Below, in pieces: positions 1 to 8,736 of a stretch of 64,000 bases of DNA. The notes beneath the pieces were generated by a model that saw nothing but the letters and a program-made list of their open reading frames with translations, had not been told where the DNA came from and ran no database searches. Made by a program: the position numbers and the translations under genes. Origin of the DNA: Comamonadaceae bacterium. GTDB lineage: Bacteria > Pseudomonadota > Gammaproteobacteria > Burkholderiales > Burkholderiaceae_C. Positions within the stretch are counted from its first letter, which is position 1, and each line of letters opens with the position of its first letter. Location: NCBI GenBank assembly GCA_947372865.1, contig CANBVJ010000012.1, positions 1-64,000 on the forward strand, read 5' to 3'.

Positions 1-57
1 GATCGGGCGCAAGCAAGGCTTCAGTGATGCGTCCTTTCATGCCGCTACAGTTGGCGC

Positions 58-993
58 ATGAATACCAAACAAGAAACTCTGGGCCTGTGGCTAGGCGTGC
101 TGGGCGTGGCGATCTTTGCCGTGACCCTGCCCATGACGCGGCTGGCCACTGGCACTACCGCCGATCCGCAGCTATCGGCCTGGTTTATTACTTTTGCCCG
201 CGCGGCGCTGGCCGGGGGCTTGTCGATCGTGTTTTTGCTGATCACCCGTTCGCCCTGGCCCTTGTCCACCCAGCGCCTGCCTTTGCTGATGGCGCTCTTG
301 GGCAATGCCATTGGTTTTCCGCTGCTGCTGGGCTTGGCGCTGCGCCAGGTTACGTCCGGCCACGCGGCGGTGTTTACCGCTTTGCTGCCGATGGCCACGG
401 CCGCCATGTCGGCCTGGGTGCTGCACCAGCGCGCGCGCTTGGGGTTTTGGCTGTGCGCGGGCTTTGGGGCTGTGTTGGTGGTGGCTTTCGCTCTGTTGCG
501 CGCGCACCAGCACGGCCAGGGTTTTGGGCTGGAGTGGGCGGACTTGCTGCTGCTGGGCGCGATTGCCTCGGCGGCGGTGGGTTATGTGTTTGGCGCGCAG
601 GTCACGCCCGCCTTGGGCGCCGAGCGCGTGATTTGCTGGGTGTGCGTGATGGCGCTGCCGCTGACCGTGCCCGGCGCGCTGCTGCACTGGCCCGAGCAGG
701 CGATTCGCACCACCTCGTGGCTGGCGCTGGGCTATGTCGGCGTGTTCTCCATGTGGGCTGGCTTCTTTGCCTGGTTTCGCGGCTTGGCGCTGGGCGGCGC
801 GCTGCGGGTGAGCCAGGTGCAACTGGTGCAGCCCTTCTTTAGCATCCTGGCCGCCGTGCCGCTCTTGGGCGAACCGTTGGAAGTCATGACCCTGGGCTTT
901 GCCCTAGCCGTGGTGGCGGTGGTGTTTTTGGGCAAGCGCTTGTCGGCGGCTCCGGCAAAGGCGCCGATTGCATTGAAAGTGACTCAGCCATGA
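58..993 (+). CDS. EamA/DMT-family transporter (10-TM drug/metabolite exporter type)
   Basis: A 311-residue, almost wholly hydrophobic protein with about ten membrane helices arranged as two EamA-like halves, the normal length for the drug/metabolite transporter superfamily. It would sit in the inner membrane and probably exports a small metabolite; the substrate cannot be read from sequence. The start is the ATG of MNTKQETLG; an in-frame TGA lies 30 bases upstream, so the gene is complete at its 5' end. Its TGA overlaps the ATG of the next gene (ATGA), indicating translational coupling. Bases 1-27 could be the tail of an upstream reading frame, but too little is present to call it. Confidence 0.85.
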   Translation: MNTKQETLGLWLGVLGVAIFAVTLPMTRLATGTTADPQLSAWFITFARAALAGGLSIVFLLITRSPWPLSTQRLPLLMALLGNAIGFPLLLGLALRQVTSGHAAVFTALLPMATAAMSAWVLHQRARLGFWLCAGFGAVLVVAFALLRAHQHGQGFGLEWADLLLLGAIASAAVGYVFGAQVTPALGAERVICWVCVMALPLTVPGALLHWPEQAIRTTSWLALGYVGVFSMWAGFFAWFRGLALGGALRVSQVQLVQPFFSILAAVPLLGEPLEVMTLGFALAVVAVVFLGKRLSAAPAKAPIALKVTQP

Positions 994-1322
994 TCTCGGC
1001 GGCCTTTATTTTTGAGCCCGGCACCTACGACGCGCGCTTTCTGGCGCTAGACGCCAAGATTGAGGCCGCAGCCGTCGCCACCCCCGGCTACCTGGGGCGC
1101 GAGACCTGGCAAAGCGAAGACGGCCTGCGCTTTAACGCCACCTACTACTGGACCGACCTGGACGCGCTCAAAGCCTTTAGCGCCAACGCCGACCACCAAG
1201 AGGCCAAGCGCGACTACAAGCTTTGGTACAAAGGCTTTCACATCGTCATCTCCGAGGTGCTGCGGGCTTATGGGGATGGTGGGGTGACGCACATTACAAG
1301 AGGACAAGGCGCCGCTGAATAG
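990..1322 (+). CDS. Antibiotic biosynthesis monooxygenase (ABM)-fold small protein
   Basis: A 110-residue protein of the dimeric alpha/beta ferredoxin-like ABM type. The pattern 'PGYLGRETWQSEDG...YYWTDLDALKAF...HQEAK' matches the usual strand-helix core of this family, where a bulky-residue strand is followed by 'W.s.eal.aw...pehr.A'. Members act as small cofactor-free monooxygenases or as ligand-binding proteins; the substrate here is unknown. It overlaps the DMT transporter by 4 bp and was probably co-transcribed with it, so the two may handle the same compound (inference). Confidence 0.7.
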   Translation: MISAAFIFEPGTYDARFLALDAKIEAAAVATPGYLGRETWQSEDGLRFNATYYWTDLDALKAFSANADHQEAKRDYKLWYKGFHIVISEVLRAYGDGGVTHITRGQGAAE

Positions 1323-1335
1323 GAAGCGAAAAGCG

Positions 1336-1923
1336 CTATTCCACCAAGGGCACGCCAGACCTCCAAAGAGCGGTTTGCGCGACCTGTAACAGGCGATTCG
1401 TCCCCATTTTGACCAAGCGCTGCGCGCCGCGTTTACCCAATTGGAGGATGCCGCTTTCGAAGAGTGCGACGCAGCTGTGCTGCGGGTGTTGGGCCGATGC
1501 ATACAGAATGCCGTCCAAGTCCATCGCATTGCAGTCCGCAGCAAATTCTTGCGTCTGCGCTATACGCAGCGATTGCAGCACCGGATAAGGCTCCGCCATG
1601 CTGCGCAAATCTGCCAGGCGAAGTGGACCTTTCGTGGCAAATTCCACCAGACATTTGCGCCGCAGCTCGGACAGGCTTCGGCTCACGGTCTCTCGCCGCA
1701 GCAGTGATTCGTACAGCGCGGTCTCCGGGCTATCGGCCAAATAAGCCACTGGCGCATCTTTTAGACAAAACCTACCATGCATCAGCCCCGAGGGCGGCAA
1801 GGACAGTCCATTCAAAACCACGCTGCTTGTGCGTGAACGGATCAGCTGAACGCGGTAGAAAACGTTTGGGGCAGCAAGCTCAATGACCGACGGATTAATG
1901 TCAACAAACCGCATGGGTGGCAA
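1336..1923 (-). CDS. RES-domain toxin (NAD+ phosphorylase-type) of a type II TA pair
   Basis: A 195-residue RES-domain protein. The family hallmarks are visible: 'FYRV' near the N-terminus, 'HGRF' with its Arg, and 'AYLADSPETALYES' carrying the conserved Tyr and Glu of the active site. Characterised RES toxins deplete NAD+ and are neutralised by an Xre/MbcA/ParS-type antitoxin. The gene begins 3 bp after the stop of the antitoxin gene on the same strand, the antitoxin-first order normal for this class. No truncation or missing key residue is apparent, so an active toxin is likely. Confidence 0.85.
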   Translation of the reverse strand: MPPMRFVDINPSVIELAAPNVFYRVQLIRSRTSSVVLNGLSLPPSGLMHGRFCLKDAPVAYLADSPETALYESLLRRETVSRSLSELRRKCLVEFATKGPLRLADLRSMAEPYPVLQSLRIAQTQEFAADCNAMDLDGILYASAQHPQHSCVALFESGILQLGKRGAQRLVKMGTNRLLQVAQTALWRSGVPLVE

Positions 1924-1926
1924 GGC

Positions 1927-2397
1927 TTAGTGCCCTTGTGCTGTTGCCAACTCAACGATACGTTTGGCGCTGATGCCGCGCTCTAGTGCCGTGCGCGGGG
2001 CCAAATCATCGAGTGCCGGGAGCGGAGTCTCTAGGAATGACAACAACTGCCAGCCGTCAGTGGTTCCCAGGCTTTCACAGAGTTGCTGGATCACAGGAAA
2101 AACATAGGGTTCGAACTGCCATTTGGGCATCTTGAAGCCACGGCGCAGGTGCGCTACACCAATGCAGCGCCCGCTTTTGATCCAGGCGTTGACGGTGACG
2201 CGCGTTGTGCCACTCAGTTCGGCAGCTTCGTCGGTGGTAACCATGTCGGAGGCATTTATGCGCTCGCGCCGGTAATCGGCGCCACGGCGAAGCAAGGCCG
2301 TGGTCTGCGTTTCAGTGGCGTACGGGTCTGCGGCTGAAGGGCGAGCCGCGCCGATCGAATCAAGAACGGCAGTAAAAGGGTGCGTTATCGTGTTCAT
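1927..2397 (-). CDS. Xre/MbcA/ParS-type antitoxin of the RES toxin
   Basis: A 156-residue protein using the ATG of MNTITHPF. The ORF track opens 11 codons earlier at a GTG (2430), but the best promoter places the transcription start at about 2433, which would leave that GTG with almost no leader, so the ATG is preferred. An N-terminal helix-turn-helix is visible at 'VTTDEAAELSGTTRVTVNAW'. The C-terminal part ('DGWQLLSFLETPLPALDDLAPRTALERG') resembles the DUF2384/MbcA toxin-binding domain, where W..L..FL and P..L are typical. It is expected to bind the RES toxin and to repress its own operon. Family assignment is good; the DNA target is inferred. Confidence 0.75.
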   Translation of the reverse strand: MNTITHPFTAVLDSIGAARPSAADPYATETQTTALLRRGADYRRERINASDMVTTDEAAELSGTTRVTVNAWIKSGRCIGVAHLRRGFKMPKWQFEPYVFPVIQQLCESLGTTDGWQLLSFLETPLPALDDLAPRTALERGISAKRIVELATAQGH

Positions 2398-2439
2398 GGT
2401 GATTGGGTTTGGGAGCGCCGTTGTGGGCACGACAGTTCA

Positions 2440-2468
2440 ATTCTCGATTGACTGGATTATTTTGTCAA
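2440..2468 (-). promoter_or_regulatory. Predicted sigma70 promoter of the antitoxin-toxin operon
   Basis: On the minus strand there is a perfect -35 box TTGACA (2468-2463), a 17-bp spacer and a -10-like GAGAAT (2445-2440, 4 of 6 consensus bases). Transcription would begin near 2433, giving a leader of about 36 nt to the antitoxin ATG. Spacing and orientation fit; activity is inferred. Confidence 0.5.
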
Positions 2469-2469
2469 T
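2447..2469. promoter_or_regulatory. Inverted repeat overlapping the TA promoter (candidate operator)
   Basis: ATTGAC (2447-2452) and GTCAAT (2464-2469) form a perfect 6-bp inverted repeat separated by 11 bp. One arm covers the -35 box and the other lies in the spacer. Arm centres are 17 bp apart, between one and two helical turns. A helix-turn-helix antitoxin binding here would block the promoter, giving the autorepression usual for these pairs. Binding is inferred. Confidence 0.4.
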
Positions 2470-2606
2470 TTCGTTAAGTTGAAAAAATCTCGATTTCCCG
2501 GTTGAAGCCGACGTGGCGCCGTACTGCGAACCAGAAAGCCGGTGTTACAAACGACTGGTATTGTTTTCAGCCCATCGTTGCCACGCACCAAGCTCAGTCC
2601 CCCCCC

Positions 2607-3584
2607 ATGATCCAACGCCCCTTCAAACAAGTAGACGTCTTCACCGCCACCCCCTACCTGGGCAACGCCCTGGCCGTGGTGTTGGACGGCACGGGCTTAA
2701 GCGACGCGCAAATGCAAAACTTTGCCCGCTGGACCAATTTGTCTGAGACCACGTTTTTACTTCCGCCCACGCCCGAGGCTGCCGCCGCTGGTGCCGACTA
2801 CCAAGTGCGCATCTTTGCGCCCGGCTACGAGATGCCGTTTGCCGGCCACCCCACGCTGGGCAGTTGCCATGCCTGGCTGCAAGCCGGTGGCCTGCCGCGC
2901 GACCCGGCGCGGGTGGTGCAGCAGTGCAAGGCGGGTTTGGTGGCCATTAGCCGCACGCCCCACCCGGACTCGCCCGGCGGCCAGCGCCTGGCTTTTGCTG
3001 CGCCGCCCTTGGTGCGCAGCGCGCCCACGCCCGAGGTGGGGGCCGCTTTGGCCGCTGCCCTGGGTTTGCATGCGCGCCAAATTGTGGCCGCCCAGCATCT
3101 GTGCAACGGTCCGCAGCACTTTGGTTTTTTGGTGGACGACGCTGCTACCGTGCTAGCGCTGGAGCCTGACATGGCCGCGCTGGTGCGCTTGCTGCCGCAG
3201 TTCGGCATCAGCGGCGTGGGGCTGGCGGCGGTAGCGTCTGGCGGCGCAGCGCCGGGGCTGATTGGGCGCTCCAACCGCGAGGCGCGCGCCTTCGGGGGCG
3301 TTGGCGCCACTGCGGCGCAGCAGATGCCAGACGAGCCCTCGGTGGACGTGCGCTTCTTTTTCTCCACCGGGCCGCAAATCACCGAAGACCCGGTCACGGG
3401 CAGCTTCAACGCCAGCATGGCGCAGTGGCTGATTGCCGAGGGCCATGCCCCCAGCAGTTACACCGCCGCCCAGGGCAGCTGCCTGGGCGTGGAGGGACGG
3501 GTGCACATCGCCCAAGACGCCAACGGCCAGGTGTGGGTGGGTGGCGATGTGGTGACCTGTGTGGACGGACAGGTTTCGCTTTAG
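2607..3584 (+). CDS. PhzF-family isomerase/epimerase-like protein
   Basis: A 325-residue PhzF-fold protein. The start is the ATG of MIQRPFKQVDVF; the ORF track's 35 extra N-terminal residues lack family character. Typical segments are 'KQVDVFTATPYLGNALAVV' at the N-terminus, 'NLSETTFLL' with the conserved Glu, 'FAGHPTLGSCHAWL' and, in the second half, 'DPVTGSFNASMAQWL'. PhzF itself isomerises a phenazine precursor, but most bacterial homologues have unknown substrates and there are no phenazine genes nearby. It is cytoplasmic and probably dimeric. The next plus-strand gene lies 74 bp downstream. Confidence 0.85.
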   Translation: MIQRPFKQVDVFTATPYLGNALAVVLDGTGLSDAQMQNFARWTNLSETTFLLPPTPEAAAAGADYQVRIFAPGYEMPFAGHPTLGSCHAWLQAGGLPRDPARVVQQCKAGLVAISRTPHPDSPGGQRLAFAAPPLVRSAPTPEVGAALAAALGLHARQIVAAQHLCNGPQHFGFLVDDAATVLALEPDMAALVRLLPQFGISGVGLAAVASGGAAPGLIGRSNREARAFGGVGATAAQQMPDEPSVDVRFFFSTGPQITEDPVTGSFNASMAQWLIAEGHAPSSYTAAQGSCLGVEGRVHIAQDANGQVWVGGDVVTCVDGQVSL

Positions 3585-3658
3585 AAAATCTGAAATACTG
3601 CGCCTAAACTTGCAGCGATTGCCGCCCCAGGGGCAGGCCGCAGACTGAAGGATCCACC

Positions 3659-4378
3659 ATGCACCAACAAGACTACCAATCCCCCACCGTGGCCCGCCTG
3701 CGCGCTGACCTGGCGCTGGCGCTGCGCGCTGCTGCCCACCACGGCCTGAGCGAAGGCGTGTGCAACCACTTCAGCGTGGAGCTGCCCGACGCCAGCGGGC
3801 GCTTTTTGCTCAACCCGCGTGGGCTGTTGTGGAGCGAGATTGGCGCCGACGACATCGTGCTGGTGGACGCCGACGGTACCGTGCTGGCCGGGCGCCATCC
3901 GGTCGAATCTACCGCCATGTTCATCCACGCCGCCGTGCACCGCATTGCGGGCAAGGCCTGCGTGTTGCACACCCACATGCCCTACGCCACAGCGCTCACG
4001 CTCACCCGCTCGCGGGCGCTGGACACCACCTTGTCGCAAAACGCCATGCGCTTTTATGGCCGCCTGGCCATTGACGCCCACTACAACGGCCTGGCGCTGG
4101 ACGCCAGCGAGGGCGAACGCATTGCCACCGCCATGCAAGGCGCCGACGTGGCCTTTTTGGGCAACCACGGCGTGGTGGTCTGCGGCCCGCGCGTGGACTA
4201 CGCCTATGACGACTTGTATTTCCTGGAACGCGCCTGCATGGCCCAGGTGTTGGCCCATTCCACCGGCTTGCCACTGCTGCCGGTCGGCGCCGAAGTGGCT
4301 GCGCTGGTGGCCCAGCAAAGCATGAGCGAGCGCCTGCAGTCGGAGTTGTTTTTTGAGGCGCTGCGGCGTACGGTCTAG
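3659..4378 (+). CDS. Class II aldolase/adducin-family protein
   Basis: A 239-residue class II aldolase-fold protein. The zinc-binding histidines are in 'VLHTHMPYATAL' and 'LGNHGVVVCG', and the N-terminal 'GLSEGVCNHFSVELPD' is typical. Relatives cleave or epimerise sugar phosphates (fuculose- or ribulose-phosphate aldolases), while many Burkholderiales members have no assigned substrate. A Shine-Dalgarno sequence AAGGA precedes the ATG. The gene is convergent with the MFS gene, with only 3 bp between the stop codons. Confidence 0.85.
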   Translation: MHQQDYQSPTVARLRADLALALRAAAHHGLSEGVCNHFSVELPDASGRFLLNPRGLLWSEIGADDIVLVDADGTVLAGRHPVESTAMFIHAAVHRIAGKACVLHTHMPYATALTLTRSRALDTTLSQNAMRFYGRLAIDAHYNGLALDASEGERIATAMQGADVAFLGNHGVVVCGPRVDYAYDDLYFLERACMAQVLAHSTGLPLLPVGAEVAALVAQQSMSERLQSELFFEALRRTV

Positions 4379-4381
4379 GGT

Positions 4382-5608
4382 TTAGGCCAGCGCTGCTTTG
4401 CGGCGGCGCGCGCCCACCAGGTACAGGCTCAGGCCAATCAACAGCATGTCCACCGCCAGCGAGGCCAGGTAGACCGGCACAAACGACTGCTGCTGCTCCC
4501 GCAGCAAGCCGCCCAGCAAGTTACCCAACATCGAGCCCAGCCCCAGCAAGACGTTGCACATGGCAAACACGGCCGTGGCCTTGCGCGCATCAAACGACAG
4601 GCTGACAAATGCCGGAACCAGCCCAAAGATGGCGTTGAACACCAGCCCAAACAGCGCCCCGCCCACCAGCACCTCGGCCAACGATGCGTGGTGCAGAAAC
4701 AGCAAGGTGCACAAGGCCAGCAAAAGGTAGCTCAGGTTCAGCGCCCGGACCACCGTAATCTTGTCGGCCAGCGCGCCCATGGCCAAGCCGCCAAACATGC
4801 CCACAAAACCGATGGTGGACCACACCCAGCCGGCCGACTCGGCGCTGTAGCCCAGCTCTTCGCGCAAAAACGAGACGAGGTAGTTCATGGTCGGCATGCA
4901 GGCGATGCCGTTGAAGAACATCAATAGCAAGACCAGCACCGCCAAGGGATCGCGCACCACAGCGCACCAGCCCAAGTCGCCCAATGGCTGCGGCGCTTGG
5001 ACGTCCGCGTGCAAGGCGGCAGTCGGGTCCACCCGCAGGCGCACGGCGCCCCAGGCCAGGAGCGCAAACGTCAGCGCGGCAGAAAACACCCACACCAGCT
5101 TCCAGCCGCCCAAAGGCAGCAGCGCCGGCGTGCTAAATCCGTTCAAAAACAAGCCGTAAGCCGTGCCCGAGGACAGCAGCCCCAGCACCTTGCCCTGGTG
5201 CTGCGCTGCAATGCCGCCTTGCATTACCGCCACCATAGGCACCCACACGGTGGCCGCCGCGCCACCGGTAATCACCATGAGTGCGGCTATTTGCACCGCA
5301 TTCGTCACCAGCGGCATCAGCGCCAGGCAGGCGCCGCAGGCAAACACCGAAGCCAAGATCAGCCGCACCGCGCCCAACCATCGCACCAGCCGGGCACAGA
5401 TGAACGCACCCACCAAAAACCCCACCTGCCCCAGCCCGGTAATCCAGCCGATCTCGGCGTAGTTCAGGGCCAGCGCCGCGCGCATGTCTGGCAGCAGCGT
5501 AGAAAACAGGTACACGCCAAACGCATAGGTGACCGCAATAAAGCTGGTCAACAGCAGGGTGAGTTCCAGCGGCTGGGTGCGGGCCGGTGTTGGGCGTTGA
5601 GGGTGCAT
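4382..5608 (-). CDS. MFS transporter
   Basis: A 408-residue major facilitator protein with about 12 hydrophobic segments. The start is taken at MHPQRPTPARTQPLEL, just ahead of the first helix ('LTLLLTSFIAVTYAFGVYLF'); the 36 extra residues in the ORF track are unlike the family N-terminus. Family-like features are 'GWITGLGQVGFLVGAFICARLVRWLG' (helices 2-3 with the Arg-containing loop) and 'GLAMGALADKITVVRAL' between helices 8 and 9. The substrate is not recognisable. It is transcribed away from the GT39 gene across a 241-bp intergenic region. Confidence 0.85.
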   Translation of the reverse strand: MHPQRPTPARTQPLELTLLLTSFIAVTYAFGVYLFSTLLPDMRAALALNYAEIGWITGLGQVGFLVGAFICARLVRWLGAVRLILASVFACGACLALMPLVTNAVQIAALMVITGGAAATVWVPMVAVMQGGIAAQHQGKVLGLLSSGTAYGLFLNGFSTPALLPLGGWKLVWVFSAALTFALLAWGAVRLRVDPTAALHADVQAPQPLGDLGWCAVVRDPLAVLVLLLMFFNGIACMPTMNYLVSFLREELGYSAESAGWVWSTIGFVGMFGGLAMGALADKITVVRALNLSYLLLALCTLLFLHHASLAEVLVGGALFGLVFNAIFGLVPAFVSLSFDARKATAVFAMCNVLLGLGSMLGNLLGGLLREQQQSFVPVYLASLAVDMLLIGLSLYLVGARRRKAALA

Positions 5609-5695
5609 GCGGTAAGGAGTTTTGGCTTGGAGCTTGGGTTGGCAAAGCAAGTTTAGATGCTGGCCCAACGCCGACAAAAAATCTTGTTTTCGTGG

Positions 5696-5711
5696 GTGGA
5701 AAAGCTTCCAC
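5696..5711. promoter_or_regulatory. Inverted repeat GTGGAA-aagc-TTCCAC between divergent genes
   Basis: A perfect 6-bp inverted repeat with a 4-bp centre lies in the 241-bp region between the divergent MFS and GT39 genes, about 90 bp upstream of the MFS start. It could be an operator for the transporter or a small hairpin. No regulator gene is adjacent, so its role is unknown. The rest of the intergenic region is AT-rich around 5725-5760, compatible with promoters, but no convincing -35/-10 pair was found. Confidence 0.25.
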
Positions 5712-5849
5712 TCCATTGCTGACGCAGCGCAATAAATTTAAAAACAAATTGGCAAAAATCCCGCATTGACGCGATGGCCGTGCCGCCCGGCGCGCATCGC
5801 AATTCAATCGCCTGGCGACCCGCTTCAAGCGCGGCGTCAGGTTTCAAGG

Positions 5850-7316
5850 ATGTCGCTTGCCATGGAAAATTTGCTGACCCGGCGCAACACGGTGGTCGTG
5901 GTCGCCTTGCTTGCCCTGTGGCGCCTGCATTTGTCGGCGGCGCTGCAGTTGCACCCCGACGAGGCCTATTACTGGCTTTGGTCGCGCTACCTTGATTGGA
6001 GCTACTTTGACCACCCGCCCATGGTGGCCTATTTCATTTGGGCCAGCACCTTGGGCTCTAAGTCGGAGCTGTGGGTGCGCTTGTCGGGCTCGCTAGTCTT
6101 GCTGGCGGCCAGCGTGATGATGTGGCGCCTGGCGCTGCAGTTGTTCAAGAGCGAGGCGGTGGCCGCAGGCAGCGTGATGTTGTTCAACCTGTACCCGCTC
6201 ACCATGCTGGGCCTGATCGTGATGACGCCTGACGTGCCGGTGGTGTTTTTCTGGTGCCTGGGGGTGTATTTGTTTTGGCAGGCCTTGCAAAGCGGCCAGG
6301 CCTGGCGCTGGTACCTGCTGGGGCTGGTGTTTGGCCTGGGGCTCTTGTCCAAGTACACGGCGGTGCTGATGGCGCCGTGTTTTTTGCTCTACCTGCTGCT
6401 CACCGACGAGCGGCGCTGGCTTAAAACCGTGCATCCGTATATGGCGCTGCTTTTGGGGTTGGCGGTGTTTGCGCCCGTGGTGTGGTGGAACAGCCAGAAC
6501 GACTGGGTGTCCTTTCGCTGGCAGTTGCACCACGGCCTGGGTGGCAATGCGCTCGATGCGCTCAACGTGGCCGAATACGCGGCCGGCCAGCTGCTTTTGA
6601 CCGGGCCGCTGGTGTGGCTGCTGGGCATGGTGGCCGCAGGCGTGGCGCTGGTGCGCAAAGACAAGGCCATGCTGTTTGTGGTGTGCACCTCGGTGCCGGT
6701 GATCGGGTTTTTTGCGCTCACTTCGCTGCGCAATGTGGCCGGCGCCAACTGGCCGGCGTTTGCCTATTTTTCTTTCAGCATATTGGTCAGCAAATACTGC
6801 CTGGACGGCTATTCGCTCTTACGCCGGGGCCTGTGGTCGGTGGCGCTGGCCATGACGCTGGGCATGGCCATGACGGCCACCTTGCACGCGCGCTTTAGCG
6901 TGCTGCCGCTGGAGCGCTGGTCCGCGTCCATGGCCACGGCCGACGCCACCAACTGGTTTTACGGCTGGCGCGAGCTGGGCGAAGAGCTCAAAAAGCACCC
7001 CGACTACCTGCACGCCGTGTCGCCCTCGCACCAGCTCAGCGCCGAAATCATCTACTACACCGACGCCAGCGTGTCGGCCCAAACCGCCCAGGCCGCGCGC
7101 CCCAGCCAGTTCAACCTGCTGGACGTGGCGCACCAGCCGCGCAGCCGCGACCGGCTGTTTGTCTGGACGGATGCGGATTTTCCGGAATACGGCGCCCTGG
7201 CGCCCGCTGCGGCGCGGCGCAGTGGCCAGTTCAATACCTACCGGGGTGGCAACCTGGTGCGCAGCTATTTCATCAGCGCCGGGCAGGCGCCGGGGGTGCC
7301 GGTGGCCTTGGATTAG
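5850..7316 (+). CDS. GT39/ArnT-like membrane glycosyltransferase
   Basis: A 488-residue polytopic membrane protein of the dolichyl-phosphate-mannose mannosyltransferase/ArnT clan (PMT_2). The signature is the first periplasmic loop 'LHPDEAYYWLWSRYLDWSYFDHPPM', whose Asp-Glu pair is the catalytic/metal site in GT39-type enzymes. About 10-11 helices follow, then a soluble C-terminal periplasmic domain. Such enzymes move a sugar from a polyprenyl-phosphate carrier to lipid A or another acceptor on the periplasmic side. The start ATG at 5850 is preferred; ATG 5862 has AAGGA 11 bp upstream and is an alternative. A GC-rich hairpin follows the stop. Confidence 0.8.
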   Translation: MSLAMENLLTRRNTVVVVALLALWRLHLSAALQLHPDEAYYWLWSRYLDWSYFDHPPMVAYFIWASTLGSKSELWVRLSGSLVLLAASVMMWRLALQLFKSEAVAAGSVMLFNLYPLTMLGLIVMTPDVPVVFFWCLGVYLFWQALQSGQAWRWYLLGLVFGLGLLSKYTAVLMAPCFLLYLLLTDERRWLKTVHPYMALLLGLAVFAPVVWWNSQNDWVSFRWQLHHGLGGNALDALNVAEYAAGQLLLTGPLVWLLGMVAAGVALVRKDKAMLFVVCTSVPVIGFFALTSLRNVAGANWPAFAYFSFSILVSKYCLDGYSLLRRGLWSVALAMTLGMAMTATLHARFSVLPLERWSASMATADATNWFYGWRELGEELKKHPDYLHAVSPSHQLSAEIIYYTDASVSAQTAQAARPSQFNLLDVAHQPRSRDRLFVWTDADFPEYGALAPAAARRSGQFNTYRGGNLVRSYFISAGQAPGVPVALD

Positions 7317-7334
7317 GGCCAACGGCGCTGCCCC

Positions 7335-7350
7335 GGCCCGGTCCCGGGCC
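7335..7350 (+). terminator. GC-rich hairpin after the GT39 gene
   Basis: GGCCCG-GTCC-CGGGCC forms a perfect 6-bp GC stem with a 4-nt loop, followed by TGCTTTGT. The T-run is short and interrupted, so this is a weak intrinsic terminator candidate between the GT39 gene and the binding-protein gene. Confidence 0.4.
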
Positions 7351-7463
7351 TGCTTTGTCCCCTCCGTGACTGGCCTTGCAAGCCCAAACCGGGCCGCTGC
7401 GGGCTTGCTGCGCATAATGAGCCGGTCTTTCCAACCACTGGCCTTTGCGCAAGGCAAACCAAC

Positions 7464-8717
7464 ATGAAATTTTCGACGGCATCTTCCTTTCGCAAGTCAG
7501 CACTCGTGGCGCTTGCAACCCTGGCTTCTATGGCAGCCCTCTCTGCCCACGCCGAAGTCATCAAGATCGGCTTCATCGAAGTGATGTCCGGCCCCTTTGC
7601 CAAGACGGGTGAGGGCTCTTTGAGCCAGTTGCGCGAAGTGGCGTTGCAACTCAACGCCAAGGCCAAGGGCAAAGAACCCACCTTTGAGATCGTGCCCTTT
7701 GACGGCAAGGGCTCGCCCCAAGAAAGCGTGGTGGCGCTCAAGTCTGCGGTGGACCAGGGCATTCACTACATCACCCAGGGCGGCGGCTCGGGCGTGGCGC
7801 TGGCGCTGAGCGACGCAATTGCCAAGCTCGCCGAGCGCGAGCCCGAAAAAGCCGTGGTGTTCATGAACTACGCGGCCATGGACCCTTTGCTCACCAACGA
7901 GCGCTGCAACTTTTGGCATTTCCGCTTCTATCCGTCGAGCGAAATGAAGATCGAGGCCCTGACCACCTATTTGGTCAAGCGTCCGGACGTGAAAAAGGTG
8001 TTTCTGTTCAACCAAAACTACACCCACGGCCAGCAAGTGGCCAAGGCTTCGCGCCTGTACCTGGGCCGCAAGCGCCCGGACGTAGCCATCGTGGGCGACG
8101 ACATGATCCCGATTGCCCAGGTGCGCGACTTTGCGCCCTATGTGGCCAAGATCAAGGCCTCTGGCGCTGACACGGTGATCACCTCCAACTGGGGTAGCGA
8201 CCTGACCCTGTTTTTCAAGGCGGCCAAAGAAGGCGGCTTGAACATCAACTTCTTCACCATGAACGCCAACAACCCCGGCACGCCGGCAGAAATGGGTTCA
8301 TGGGGCGCAGAAAAAGTCGGCGTGATCTGGAACTGGGGCCACAACGCGCCCACGCCTGAGCTGGAAAAAACCTACCTGGCCTACAAAGCCAAGTACAACG
8401 AAGACTTTATCTTCGCCGCCCACTGGAATTCGCTGAGCATGTTGTCAGCCGCCGTGCAAAAAGCCGGTACCGCAGAGCCCAAAAAAGTGGCCTACACGCT
8501 TGAAGGCATGAAGTACAAGAGCCCGATTGGCGAAGTCGAAATGCGCAAAACCGACCACCAGTTGCTCGCCCCCTTGTTCCTGGGCATCTGGGCCAAACAA
8601 GGCAGCAAAGGCGTGAAATACGACGCCGAGAAAACCGGCTACGGTTTCCGCTCTGAGGTGGTGTGGGATTCGTACATCAGCGCCCAGCCCACTTCCTGCC
8701 AAATGGCCCGTCCTTAA
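7464..8717 (+). CDS. ABC transporter substrate-binding protein (branched-chain amino acid/LivK type)
   Basis: A 417-residue periplasmic binding protein of the peripla_BP_6 (Leu/Ile/Val-binding) class. A clear signal peptide 'MKFSTASSFRKSALVALATLASMAALSAHA' precedes the mature start 'EVIKIGFIEVMSGPFAKTGEG', the standard first strand of this family. In betaproteobacteria such proteins often bind aromatic or aliphatic carboxylates rather than amino acids. No permease or ATPase genes are adjacent, so this is an orphan component here. Nineteen bases separate it from an acyl-CoA synthetase, suggesting that its ligand is a carboxylic acid activated by that enzyme (inference). Confidence 0.85.
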   Translation: MKFSTASSFRKSALVALATLASMAALSAHAEVIKIGFIEVMSGPFAKTGEGSLSQLREVALQLNAKAKGKEPTFEIVPFDGKGSPQESVVALKSAVDQGIHYITQGGGSGVALALSDAIAKLAEREPEKAVVFMNYAAMDPLLTNERCNFWHFRFYPSSEMKIEALTTYLVKRPDVKKVFLFNQNYTHGQQVAKASRLYLGRKRPDVAIVGDDMIPIAQVRDFAPYVAKIKASGADTVITSNWGSDLTLFFKAAKEGGLNINFFTMNANNPGTPAEMGSWGAEKVGVIWNWGHNAPTPELEKTYLAYKAKYNEDFIFAAHWNSLSMLSAAVQKAGTAEPKKVAYTLEGMKYKSPIGEVEMRKTDHQLLAPLFLGIWAKQGSKGVKYDAEKTGYGFRSEVVWDSYISAQPTSCQMARP

Positions 8718-8736
8718 TCCATTGAAAGCTCCCGCC

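Noticed and set aside
24-842. 272-residue plus-strand ORF over the DMT gene
   Set aside because: It is a shadow of the 58-993 gene in another frame, with Arg/Gly/Ala-rich low-complexity translation typical of GC-rich shadows.
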